Assembly (NCBI GenBank): GCA_023429375.1
Contig: JAEYVY010000001.1
Coordinates: forward strand, 57,703 to 121,702
Direction: 5' to 3'
Origin: Bacteroidota bacterium
GTDB lineage: Bacteria; Bacteroidota; Bacteroidia; Bacteroidales; Tannerellaceae
Length of the DNA: 64,000 nucleotides
Part shown: positions 26,071 through 34,770 of the stretch, in pieces
Layout of the letters: every line of letters starts with the position of its first letter
Position numbering within the stretch: position 1 is the first letter of the stretch
Made by a program: the position numbers and the translations under genes
Notes under the pieces: model-generated
What the model was told of the DNA's origin: nothing
What the model saw: the letters and a program-made list of their open reading frames with translations, nothing else
Database searches by the model: none

Positions 26071-26902
26071 ATTTGATCAGACGGATCCCATCCTCTTCGA
26101 TGGTGATTCGTTTTTGTTTGTATAAGGTGCCAATAGCTTGTTTGAAACTCTTTTTGCTGCAACGGAACAAGGAATAAATCAATTCGGGTTCGCTTTTATC
26201 GTGTACACCCAGGAATCCGCCTTGCGCCTCGAGGCTCTCTAAGATTATGCTTGCCACCCCGTCAATCTTTTCATAACCTAATTTGGTCAGACTAAGGTCG
26301 ATCTTTTCATCTTCCCGAATAGCTTTTACGTAGGCTTTACGTTCTTCTCCTTTTTCAAGTCTTTGGAATACCTCGTTATGGTAAAGGAGTCCTGAATGAC
26401 TGTTGTTGATGATTACCTTGTAACCGATTTCAGTTTCGTCGATTACCAGTATGTTTACCTCTTCATTGACCTTATATGTGGGCGGTGTATTGTTGAGGAA
26501 TTTTTCTATTCGTGCAGAGGCCATGATGCGCTGGCTTACGTGGTCTAAACGGACATAGACTAAATACCAACGGCCTTCTTTCATGGCGACTTTCTGCTCC
26601 TTGAAGGGAACAAGGAGGTCTTTCATAATGCCCCAATCCAGAAACGCACCTACTTGATTGACTGATTTAACTTCCATAAATTTGAACTCGCCCACGGTAG
26701 CATGGGGCTTGGCTGTAGTGGCAATCAACCGGCCTTCATTGTCATGATAGATAAAGACTTCAACCTCATCACCAGGTTTGACATTTTTAGGAACATAACG
26801 CGCCGGAAGGAGTATTTCCAAGTCGTTTCCTCCGTCTAAATAAACGCCGAAGTCGAGGTCTTTTACTATTTTAAGTGTGTTGTATTTCCCTATTTCAATC
26901 AT
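26069..26902 (-). CDS. CvfB-like S1-domain RNA-binding protein
   Basis: The start GKYNTLKIVKDLDFGVYLDGG, LPARYVPKN near residue 32, and a second S1-like unit VGAFLDWGIMKDLLVPFKEQ near 83 match the CvfB family, which has three S1-like domains and a C-terminal winged helix (here FRCSKKSFKQAIGTLYKQKRI). Members bind RNA and affect virulence gene expression in Staphylococcus aureus; the role here is unknown. On the minus strand a -7 element TACATTTG lies at 26921-26928. The gene converges on rpoD across a shared terminator. Confidence 0.87.
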   Translation of the reverse strand: MIEIGKYNTLKIVKDLDFGVYLDGGNDLEILLPARYVPKNVKPGDEVEVFIYHDNEGRLIATTAKPHATVGEFKFMEVKSVNQVGAFLDWGIMKDLLVPFKEQKVAMKEGRWYLVYVRLDHVSQRIMASARIEKFLNNTPPTYKVNEEVNILVIDETEIGYKVIINNSHSGLLYHNEVFQRLEKGEERKAYVKAIREDEKIDLSLTKLGYEKIDGVASIILESLEAQGGFLGVHDKSEPELIYSLFRCSKKSFKQAIGTLYKQKRITIEEDGIRLIK

Positions 26903-26969
26903 AATCGATTCTTATTTATACAAATGTACGTCATTAATCAGAAAAAATGGAAAACTTTGCTCTTTTTAC

Positions 26970-27053
26970 TGCTGCATGCAGCAATATACTTTAAATTGCA
27001 TCGTTATTAATGGTGATTCCATTGGAATAATCGGACGTTGGGATGAATCCCAA
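26970..27053. repeat. three short palindromes in the leader of the second export operon
   Basis: Between the CvfB-like gene and the Wza-like gene are TGCTGCATGCAGCA (26970-26983, perfect), ATTCCATTGGAAT (27016-27028, six-base arms) and TTGGGATGAATCCCAA (27038-27053, seven-base arms). A TTTG at 26956-26959 could be a -33 element, but no exact TAnnTTTG follows at the proper spacing. The palindromes could be operators or RNA hairpins; nothing shows which. Confidence 0.5.
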
Positions 27054-27101
27054 AACCGCATATTAACTTAAAAAGAAGGTAACTAATTAGAGGATAATAA
27101 T

Positions 27102-27887
27102 ATGAAATCGAGAATCCTTGCACTTTTTCTATTTACTCTTTTTCTGGGGGCATGTTCGGTTCCTAAGGATGTGGTCTATTTTCAGGGTGTGGACCACCTA
27201 AAAGAGCAATCTGAGGCTTTACAATATACAGCACGTATTTTTCCGGACGATTTATTGTCGATAACCGTGACCTCGACTGATCCGACAGTAGTTACTGCAT
27301 TTAACCCTCCGGTAGCGGCTTATGCAGCTCAGGGCGATCAACAAGTTGCTGGTACACAATCTATGTATACTTATTTGGTTGATGCTAAAGGAGAGATAAC
27401 CTTTCCGGTAATCGGACAATTGAAATTGGGGGGTATGACAAAGACTGAAGCGGTACAAGTGCTGCAAGAAAAACTGTCAGCCTATGTTGCCGAACCGCTG
27501 GTCGATTTGCGTATCATGAATTATAAAGTGACTGTTCTGGGTGAAGTATCCCGACCGGGAACGATTACCCTGAAGAACGATCGTATCTCTATATTGGATG
27601 CATTAGGCCTGGCCGGAGATATGACTATAACGGCAAACAGAACAAATGTTTTACTGATTAGGGAAACAAACGGGGTGAAAGAATATGCGCGGCTAGACTT
27701 TACTAAGCCCGATCTATTTCAATCTCCTTATTACTACTTACAACAAAATGATATCCTTTACGTAGAACCAAACAGCGCTAAAAAGAAGAATTCACGATTC
27801 AGCCAAGCTGAACAATATAATATTTCTGTAGTATCAGCTGTATTAAGTGCCATTTCAGTCATTTCATTAGTACTTACACGATTGTAA
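27102..27887 (+). CDS. polysaccharide export outer-membrane lipoprotein (second Wza-like protein)
   Basis: The signal MKSRILALFLFTLFLGAC ends in a lipobox. The rest parallels the protein encoded at 5552-6388: DDLLSITVTSTDP, YTYLVDAKGEITFPVIGQLKLGGMT, VDLRIMNYKVTVLGEVSRPGTI (SLBB) and YYYLQQNDILYVEPNSA. A short hydrophobic C-terminal helix follows. It should form the outer-membrane exit of the second polysaccharide pathway. It is the first gene of the operon and four bases before the chain-length gene. At 261 residues it is compact and lacks any extra domain. Confidence 0.9.
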   Translation: MKSRILALFLFTLFLGACSVPKDVVYFQGVDHLKEQSEALQYTARIFPDDLLSITVTSTDPTVVTAFNPPVAAYAAQGDQQVAGTQSMYTYLVDAKGEITFPVIGQLKLGGMTKTEAVQVLQEKLSAYVAEPLVDLRIMNYKVTVLGEVSRPGTITLKNDRISILDALGLAGDMTITANRTNVLLIRETNGVKEYARLDFTKPDLFQSPYYYLQQNDILYVEPNSAKKKNSRFSQAEQYNISVVSAVLSAISVISLVLTRL

Positions 27888-27891
27888 AATT

Positions 27892-29481
27892 ATGGGAAAC
27901 AAAGAGACGATAGGTTTAAAAAGTATTATTGTAAAGTACTTACATCATTGGAAGTTATTTGTGATTGCATTTTGTATCTCCCTTATTCCAGCAATTCTGT
28001 ATCTGATCTTTTATCCTAAAACATATGAGATCATTTCACGTATACAGATTCAGGATGAAGAAGGATCAAGTGGAATGTCACTCAGCGGTGATGCAGCCGG
28101 CATGATGAAATCTTTTGGACTTGGAGGAATATCGGGAGGAAGCATCCTTATAGACGATGAAATGGCTATTTTGGAATCCCATGATTTAATGCGGGATGTG
28201 GTGGTTAAATTAGGATTGAATGCCAAGTATTTAAAGCCCTTTTCGTGGGAATATAAAATGTATGATTATCTTCCTTTACTAATGGAAGCTGATTCAACCA
28301 CTTTGATTCAGCAAGACAAAACGTATGAGTTTGTTGTTAAAGTAGCTGCTGACGGTTCTGTGGTAGTTAAAGGGGATAATGGTAATGAAACAAAACGTTT
28401 CAATTTCACCTCCCTGCCAGCTGATTTAGAATGGGATAATAATCATTTCCGCTTGAGTCAGGGCCCTGCTTACAAAACTGGTGAGAAGATAAACCTGACC
28501 ATTGAAATGAGCCCTCCGGGTTGGGTAGCTGATGATTTGTTGAAAGAGATAAATATTGATACGTATTCTAAGAATTCTAATCTGATTGAATTCTTTTATA
28601 AAGATTACGAAAGACGTAGAGGATATGACTTATTGACTGCACTGGTCGATGAATACAATAAGCGTGCCGATGAAGTCAAAAGGAAAATAACAGGTAGTGA
28701 AATTGTCTTCTTGAACGAACGTCTTGAAGAAACAGTAACCAACTTGTTAGAGACAGAAAGAAAGATTGAGATCTATAAGATGCGTAATCAGATTACCGAC
28801 ATCGAATATGATATTCAGTTTTACTCTGAACAAATGAAAGATATTCAAAGTAAGTTGATAGAGTTGGAGATGCAATCACATTCTATTCGCTTGTTGGAAG
28901 AGTTTGTTTCCGATCCGAAGAACGAATACAATCTGGTTCCCTCTGTGTTGGGAATGGAGGAAGGAGATAAAAGTCCGATACAGACATATAATGAGCTGCT
29001 GGTTGAACGTGAGCGAATGCTTCAAAATACAAATCCCAACAACCCTACATTGGCTTCTCTTGAGAAGCAATTAAAGCAGTTGAGATCGAATGTTTACCTG
29101 ACGATTCAAAATGCTCAGAAGAGTTTGAACTATGCCATTCGCGATGTAAAGGTGAAAGAAAAATCCATCTTTGACAGAATGGACAAGGTGCCAACCCAAG
29201 AGCGTGAATATTTGGATTACCAGAGACAAAAAGAAATATATCAAGGTATCTACTTGATTCTTCTACAAATGCGTGAAGATGCCATGATGAAGATTGGAAG
29301 GAATATTGATCGAGCCCTGGTTGTGGATAAAGCTTTTGCATCCAGCCGTCCGGTTGCTCCTCGTAAACTATTTGCAGCTCTCTTCATGATGTTATTTACG
29401 ATTGCGGTTCCGGTTGGTTATTTATTTTGTAAAGAGCAATATTTAGACCTAAAAGACGAATTTCTTAAGACCAGGAAATAA
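27892..29481 (+). CDS. Wzz-type polysaccharide chain-length protein without kinase domain
   Basis: A cytoplasmic N-terminal segment and a first membrane helix (LFVIAFCISLIPAILYLIFY) are followed by a periplasmic part with coiled-coil stretches between about residues 265 and 470 and a second helix (LFAALFMMLFTIAVPVGYLF) after the conserved SSRPVAPRK. The protein ends about 15 residues later, so the BY-kinase domain seen in the first locus (6396-8756) is absent and not merely broken. It probably sets polymer length and contacts the Wza-like protein. It ends three bases before the flippase gene. Confidence 0.88.
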   Translation: MGNKETIGLKSIIVKYLHHWKLFVIAFCISLIPAILYLIFYPKTYEIISRIQIQDEEGSSGMSLSGDAAGMMKSFGLGGISGGSILIDDEMAILESHDLMRDVVVKLGLNAKYLKPFSWEYKMYDYLPLLMEADSTTLIQQDKTYEFVVKVAADGSVVVKGDNGNETKRFNFTSLPADLEWDNNHFRLSQGPAYKTGEKINLTIEMSPPGWVADDLLKEINIDTYSKNSNLIEFFYKDYERRRGYDLLTALVDEYNKRADEVKRKITGSEIVFLNERLEETVTNLLETERKIEIYKMRNQITDIEYDIQFYSEQMKDIQSKLIELEMQSHSIRLLEEFVSDPKNEYNLVPSVLGMEEGDKSPIQTYNELLVERERMLQNTNPNNPTLASLEKQLKQLRSNVYLTIQNAQKSLNYAIRDVKVKEKSIFDRMDKVPTQEREYLDYQRQKEIYQGIYLILLQMREDAMMKIGRNIDRALVVDKAFASSRPVAPRKLFAALFMMLFTIAVPVGYLFCKEQYLDLKDEFLKTRK

Positions 29482-29484
29482 AGC

Positions 29485-30939
29485 GTGAAGTTTATTCATA
29501 AAATAAATTCAGTAGCAAGAAATAAGGTTTTTTTGTATGTTTCATCTCGTTATGTGACGTACGGACTTCAGTTTGTCAACTCGATTATACTCGCAGTTGT
29601 CTTGAAGGACTATTTCCCTGTATACGGTTTTATCCTGATTATCTTACAATATATTTCACTGACCAATCTGGGTGTGCCCTATTCATTAAATGTCTTTCTG
29701 GCATTAAATAAAGACAATGATGAAAAGATGGATAAATATCTGTCTACCTCAGTCTTGATCTATCTTTTCCTTTTTATTCTTATTAGTGCCTTCTTTTATA
29801 TTCTTCCCCATTGCGGGATTCACATCGGTACGAAATACCAATTCGATAACTACGTGCTTTTTGTGGTGGCCATAGGATTGCTTGCTCTTTTGAATGCCTT
29901 GATGTCGAATTATTATCGGGTGATTAATCGGTTGGGAGAAATTGTATTTCTGCAATCGGTCATCCCCTTAGGTGTTTTTGTGGCTCTTTTGTTTGCAAAG
30001 GGGGAATTTTTGCTCGACCTGATTCTCTGGATTATGTTTTTGGGCAACCTAATCGCTTTGGTGCTCTTTTTGAAAAATAAGAAATCAAAAAAGTGGATGC
30101 CCGATTTATCTCTAGTGAACCCAATATTGAGGAAAGCATTCTTCTTATTTCTTTATAATACTTTTTTTTATCTGATCTTGCTATCTATACGTACGCTCGT
30201 CAGCAGTGAATATTCGATATCGGACTTTGCTCTGTTTACTTTTTCATTTACCATAGCAAACGCGATTGTGTTATTGTTTGAGTCTTTTGCCTTTTTAATT
30301 TACCCGAAGACGATAAACCGATTGAACAAAGCCGATACGACAGAGGTGTTTCGCATCCTTGATGTAATCAAAGTGAATTATGTCACTTCAATTCATTTGG
30401 CGATGTACCTGTTTATCCTTTTATATCCTTTTCTCGTATCCTTTTTCCCTCAATATAATACTACGTTTAAATGCTTTGCATTGATAACGATGACGATTTC
30501 ATTGTATAGCAATTGTTTTGCCTATTCAAGTTTTCTGACTGCAAAGGGCAAAGAAAAGTTGTTGAGTGTATTAGCATTTATGGCCTTAACGATTAATGTA
30601 CTTATAGCTCTGGCTATTTCGTCATTATTGAAATTAAGCTACGAGTATATGATCCTTTCAACGATGGTTGCATATCTTATTTATACGGTTTTTCTAGGTA
30701 TAGCAACGGTCCGTATTTTGAGAGTAGAAATGTCAATGATAGAGTTAGTTAAGTCGGTATTCCCTTTTCGTTTATTTTTCCCTTTTGCCTTTTTGCTGGT
30801 ATTAATCTTAATTTGTGTACCTTTGGTCTATTTTGTCGCCGCTTTAGCTTTGTTTATTTTTACAAATAGAACGCAATTAACAGGTATATTAAAAACGATC
30901 AAGCGGATTTTAAGTGATTCGTCAATAATAGATATTTGA
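29485..30939 (+). CDS. polysaccharide flippase (Wzx-like)
   Basis: A 484-residue protein with about 14 hydrophobic helices and few charged residues, of the MATE/oligosaccharide-flippase superfamily type. It begins at a GTG three bases after the upstream stop codon; FLYVSSRYVTYGLQFVNSIILAVVLKDYF near the N-terminus is typical of Wzx proteins. It should flip the lipid-linked repeat unit to the periplasmic face. Sequence conservation in this family is low, so the assignment rests on topology and on gene context. Confidence 0.82.
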   Translation: MKFIHKINSVARNKVFLYVSSRYVTYGLQFVNSIILAVVLKDYFPVYGFILIILQYISLTNLGVPYSLNVFLALNKDNDEKMDKYLSTSVLIYLFLFILISAFFYILPHCGIHIGTKYQFDNYVLFVVAIGLLALLNALMSNYYRVINRLGEIVFLQSVIPLGVFVALLFAKGEFLLDLILWIMFLGNLIALVLFLKNKKSKKWMPDLSLVNPILRKAFFLFLYNTFFYLILLSIRTLVSSEYSISDFALFTFSFTIANAIVLLFESFAFLIYPKTINRLNKADTTEVFRILDVIKVNYVTSIHLAMYLFILLYPFLVSFFPQYNTTFKCFALITMTISLYSNCFAYSSFLTAKGKEKLLSVLAFMALTINVLIALAISSLLKLSYEYMILSTMVAYLIYTVFLGIATVRILRVEMSMIELVKSVFPFRLFFPFAFLLVLILICVPLVYFVAALALFIFTNRTQLTGILKTIKRILSDSSIIDI

Positions 30940-31869
30940 ATGAAGAGGGATATTTTTATATGTTCAAAACCTTTGCAATATTTTAATCTGAGGAATATTG
31001 CTTATGAACATGCAGACGCCGAAAAAATATTGATAATTCATGGCCGATTTATCCAAGCCAGAACATTCTTTGAGCGAGTGAAGCAATATGATTCTACGTG
31101 GGATCGTGTGGTTTTTGTTCGTTGTTGGGCAGAACTCTATACTTACCTCTTCTTTCATCCCGCTCAAAGACTGATTGCTGAAAATGACAAATCGTTTGTG
31201 TATGGTATATTCCATGTGTTAAGACGTTTTCGTCAGCTCTATATTTTTGAAGAAGGTTTTGGAAGCTACCGTACAGACCGGGTTGACGATTCGAAGGGGT
31301 TGAAGTTTCTCATCAACCGGTTAACCGGAGTGGGCAGACATGTTGGCTTTTCATCTTTTTTATCGGGACAATATCTGTATCTACCGGAACTCTATAAAAG
31401 ACAGTTTCCGGATTATCAGAAGCCCCTTTATTCCTTTGCTTCGCCGTTTGTTGACAGGCTGTTTGAGGAATTGCCTTTGTTCATGCAGTTGTCTGATGGA
31501 TATGATGAGTTTATAGCCTTAAAAGATCAAAAAATAGCCATTTATTTGACGAGTCATGTCGTCAATTCTTCCATGATAAAAGAATTGAAAAGCCGGGAAA
31601 AAGGGTTTGATATAACCTATGTTAAACCACATCCTCATCTTAAAGATTTGGATGAATTCAGGCAATATAACCTGCCGGTAATACGTTCAAATATTATGAT
31701 GGAATTTTTATTCGTACTATTGCTTAAGAATAACAATCAGTTGACTGTGTTTCATGAAAATAGTACTTCTGTGATCTGGTTTCAGAATAAAATCGAATGC
31801 ATAAATATGGGTGCGAAATTTCAGGCATATGATATCGTAGCCGATTATGTAATAGGAAATGAAAAATAG
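30940..31869 (+). CDS. sialyltransferase-like enzyme, probable pseudaminyltransferase
   Basis: The 309-residue protein has the three short motifs shared by bacterial sialyltransferases of the GT38, GT52 and GT80 groups: an acidic D/E-D/E-G motif (EEG, residues 104-106, in YIFEEGFGSY), an HP motif (KPHP, 229-232) and a Ser/Thr motif (ENSTS, 273-277). Such enzymes use CMP-activated nonulosonic acids. Because a complete CMP-pseudaminate pathway follows directly, the donor is probably CMP-pseudaminic acid and not CMP-sialic acid; that is inference. No signal peptide is seen, in keeping with a cytoplasmic enzyme acting on the lipid-linked unit. Confidence 0.75.
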   Translation: MKRDIFICSKPLQYFNLRNIAYEHADAEKILIIHGRFIQARTFFERVKQYDSTWDRVVFVRCWAELYTYLFFHPAQRLIAENDKSFVYGIFHVLRRFRQLYIFEEGFGSYRTDRVDDSKGLKFLINRLTGVGRHVGFSSFLSGQYLYLPELYKRQFPDYQKPLYSFASPFVDRLFEELPLFMQLSDGYDEFIALKDQKIAIYLTSHVVNSSMIKELKSREKGFDITYVKPHPHLKDLDEFRQYNLPVIRSNIMMEFLFVLLLKNNNQLTVFHENSTSVIWFQNKIECINMGAKFQAYDIVADYVIGNEK

Positions 31870-31894
31870 TATTTGTAGAATTTAAATAATACCG

Positions 31895-32899
31895 ATGATG
31901 AACGTCAAGTCAGTTTTAATTACAGGTGGTACAGGTTCCTTTGGAAAGAAATTTGTAGAAACGATATTGAATAGATATCCGGAAATAACGAGAATAGTGA
32001 TCTATTCAAGAGATGAGTTGAAGCAATTCGAAATGGCTCAGAACTATCCAAATGATAAGTATAAACAACTTCGCTTCTTTATTGGTGATGTGCGTGATCA
32101 GGCTCGCCTCAAACGGGCATGTGAAGGGATTGATGTAATTATTCATGCAGCAGCCCTAAAACAGGTTCCTACTGCTGAATACAATCCGGACGAATGCATT
32201 AAAACGAATATCGGAGGAGCACAGAATGTAATTGATGTGGCCTTGGCAACCGACGTAAAAGTAGTAGTGGCCTTGTCGACCGATAAAGCAGCGGCTCCAA
32301 TCAATTTATATGGAGCAACCAAATTATGTTCCGACAAATTGTTTATTGCTGCCAATAATATAAAAGGTAAGCGTGATCTCCGTTTTTCTGTGGTCAGATA
32401 TGGAAACGTAATGGGATCGAGAGGTTCCGTGATTCCTTTCTTTATGAATAAGAGAGCTACAGGAGTTTTGCCTATTACACATCCAAACATGACCCGTTTC
32501 AATATTTCGCTGGAGGATGGAGTTGATATGGTGATGTGGGCAATCGAAAATGCCCTTGGAGGTGAAATATTCGTTCCTAAGATCCCGTCTTACCGGATTG
32601 AAACAGTGGCTAAAGCCATTGCTCCAGAAGCCAAACTGGAATACGTAGGTATCCGCCCGGGCGAAAAACTGCATGAAGAAATGATTACAGAGAGCGACTC
32701 GTATAACACGATTGAATTTGATAAGTATTATGCCATATTACCCTCGGGCGTAGACAAGGAGAAATATAAAAAGGCATTTAATGCGACAGATGTTCCTCTT
32801 GGTTTCAAATATAATTCCGGTGAGAATAAGGACTGGGAAACAGTTGAAAGCTTGAGAGAAAAGATATTAAAATACGTAGATCCAAAATATATTTTTTAA
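31895..32899 (+). CDS. pseB: UDP-N-acetylglucosamine 4,6-dehydratase (5-inverting), pseudaminate pathway step 1
   Basis: PseB removes water from UDP-GlcNAc and inverts C5, giving the 4-keto-L-arabino-hexose intermediate. The sequence has the NADP loop ITGGTGSFG, IYSRDELKQFEMAQ, IHAAALKQVPTAEYNP and the catalytic YGATK after STDKAAAPIN, the FlaA1/PseB pattern. The 334-residue length fits PseB and not the larger membrane dehydratases. The next gene starts one base after its stop codon. A second ATG three bases downstream is equally possible as the start. Confidence 0.93.
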   Translation: MMNVKSVLITGGTGSFGKKFVETILNRYPEITRIVIYSRDELKQFEMAQNYPNDKYKQLRFFIGDVRDQARLKRACEGIDVIIHAAALKQVPTAEYNPDECIKTNIGGAQNVIDVALATDVKVVVALSTDKAAAPINLYGATKLCSDKLFIAANNIKGKRDLRFSVVRYGNVMGSRGSVIPFFMNKRATGVLPITHPNMTRFNISLEDGVDMVMWAIENALGGEIFVPKIPSYRIETVAKAIAPEAKLEYVGIRPGEKLHEEMITESDSYNTIEFDKYYAILPSGVDKEKYKKAFNATDVPLGFKYNSGENKDWETVESLREKILKYVDPKYIF

Positions 32900-32900
32900 A

Positions 32901-34058
32901 ATGAAACCTATTACTTATGGTCGCCAGGAAATAACGGATGAAGATATCCGTATGGTTGTCGAAGTCCTCAAATCCGATTTTCTGACCCAAGGACCGATGA
33001 TCAATCAATTTGAGGCTGCTTTTGCAAATTATGTGGGTGCCCGTTATGCCGTTGCGGTCAATAATGGTACCGCCGCTTTGCATCTTTCGGCATTAGCCTT
33101 ACATGTAAATCCGGGCGATAAAGTAATTGTGACCCCTTTGACATTTGCGGCTAGTGCGAACTGTATTCGCTATTGCGGCGGTGAAGTAGTGTTCTGCGAT
33201 ATTGACAAGGATACTTTTTTGATGGATATCGATAAGTTGGAGGAGCTGTTAGCTAGTCATCCGGCAGGTACCTTCAAGGGAATTATACCTGTTGACTTTG
33301 CAGGATATCCTATTCAGGCGGATAAATTCAGAGAATTGGCCGACCAATATGGTTTATGGATAATTGAAGATGCCTGTCATGCTCCGGGTGCATATTTCTT
33401 GGATAGCAAAGGGGAAAAACAATTGACAGGAAATGGGAAATATTCGGACTTAACCGTGTTCTCATTCCATCCGGTAAAACATATAACAACTGGTGAGGGA
33501 GGTATGGTTACGACCAATGATCCTGAACTTTATGAACGTTTATTATTATACCGTACCCATGGAATCACCAAAGATCCGGAAAAGCTTACTCGTCATGATG
33601 GCGGATGGTATATGGAAATGCAAGAGTTGGGATATAACTACCGTATAACAGATTTCCAGGCAGCACTTGGTCTTTCTCAGTTGAAAAGAGCGGATGCCGG
33701 AATTGAAAGACGACGCCAGCTGGTGAAGCGATATAACGAAGCATTTGCCCGGGTAGAAGATATTCATATTCCTATAGAGAAGAAAGATGTTTTCCATGCG
33801 TATCATTTATATGTAGTACAGGTGCCAGATCGTTTGGCCCTTTACAACTATCTCAGGGAACATCAGATTTTTGCTCAGGTGCATTATGTACCCGTTCATA
33901 CGATGCCCTATTATTTAAAACAGGGAAACCGGATAGGAGATTTTCCTGTTGTTGAAAATTATTATGATCATTGTCTCAGTTTACCTTTATATCCTTCACT
34001 CCGTGATGAAGAGCAAGCGTATGTGATTGACAAAATCATCTCGTTCTTCAAGAAATAA
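32901..34058 (+). CDS. pseC: UDP-4-amino-4,6-dideoxy-N-acetyl-beta-L-altrosamine transaminase
   Basis: A DegT/DnrJ/EryC1-family PLP aminotransferase that aminates C4 of the PseB product. ITYGRQEITDEDIRMV at the N-terminus, AVNNGTAALHLS near residue 53, EDACHAPGA near 157 and the PLP lysine in FSFHPVKHITTGEGG near 193 fit PseC. Families that make other amino sugars look similar; the position between pseB and pseF decides the assignment. The 385-residue length is normal. Confidence 0.92.
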   Translation: MKPITYGRQEITDEDIRMVVEVLKSDFLTQGPMINQFEAAFANYVGARYAVAVNNGTAALHLSALALHVNPGDKVIVTPLTFAASANCIRYCGGEVVFCDIDKDTFLMDIDKLEELLASHPAGTFKGIIPVDFAGYPIQADKFRELADQYGLWIIEDACHAPGAYFLDSKGEKQLTGNGKYSDLTVFSFHPVKHITTGEGGMVTTNDPELYERLLLYRTHGITKDPEKLTRHDGGWYMEMQELGYNYRITDFQAALGLSQLKRADAGIERRRQLVKRYNEAFARVEDIHIPIEKKDVFHAYHLYVVQVPDRLALYNYLREHQIFAQVHYVPVHTMPYYLKQGNRIGDFPVVENYYDHCLSLPLYPSLRDEEQAYVIDKIISFFKK

Positions 34059-34074
34059 TTGACTTTTTAAGGTT

Positions 34075-34770
34075 ATGTCTACAAAAAAGATTGCCATTAT
34101 TCCGGCTCGTGGAGGAAGTAAGCGAATCCCAAGGAAGAATATCCGGGATTTTCTGGGTAAACCGGTAATTGCTTATTCCATTGAAGCAGCATTAAAGTCT
34201 GGGTTGTTTGATGAGGTCATGGTCTCAACGGATGATGAGGAGATTAGCCGTATTGCTCAACAGTATGGAGCAAGTGTGCCTTTTGTACGTTCTGAAGAAA
34301 GTGCGAATGACTATGCAACCTTGGCTGATGTGTTGAGTGAGGTAATTAACGAATATGACCAAAGAGGAATGACCTTCGATACGGTTTGTTGCCTATTGCC
34401 TACAGCACCACTCGTTACCCATACCGATTTGATAAATGGTTATGATAAACTGCGTGAAGGTTACGATTCGGTTTGTCCTGTTGTAGCCTTTTCGTACCCG
34501 ATACTACGTTCGCTGGAACTAAACGAAACAGGTATTCTTCGCATGAAATGGCCGGAATATGCGTCAACCAGAAGTCAGGATTTACAGCCGGCCTATCATG
34601 ATTCAGGCACGTTTTACTGGATCAAGCGTGAGACCTTGATTCAAGAGAAGAAATTATTTGCTACAAATGGTTCGGCTATTGTATTGGATGAATGCTCGGT
34701 TCAAGATATTGATACATTGACCGATTGGAAACTAGCCGAATTGAAATATAAATTGAAATTTGATTTGTGA
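34075..34770 (+). CDS. pseF: pseudaminic acid cytidylyltransferase
   Basis: It activates the nonulosonic acid with CTP. The nucleotide-binding N-terminus IAIIPARGGSKRIPRKNI, VMVSTDDEEI near residue 50 and LLPTAPLVT near 108 are shared by CMP-sialate synthases and PseF. The end QDIDTLTDWKLAELKY is typical of PseF, and context supports that choice over NeuA. It overlaps the start of the next gene by one base (TGATG). Confidence 0.92.
   Translation: MSTKKIAIIPARGGSKRIPRKNIRDFLGKPVIAYSIEAALKSGLFDEVMVSTDDEEISRIAQQYGASVPFVRSEESANDYATLADVLSEVINEYDQRGMTFDTVCCLLPTAPLVTHTDLINGYDKLREGYDSVCPVVAFSYPILRSLELNETGILRMKWPEYASTRSQDLQPAYHDSGTFYWIKRETLIQEKKLFATNGSAIVLDECSVQDIDTLTDWKLAELKYKLKFDL

Noticed and set aside
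26903..27101. An invertible promoter of the type found in Bacteroides capsule loci
   Set aside because: No pair of matching inverted repeats flanks a promoter here; the dyads seen are short and different from one another.
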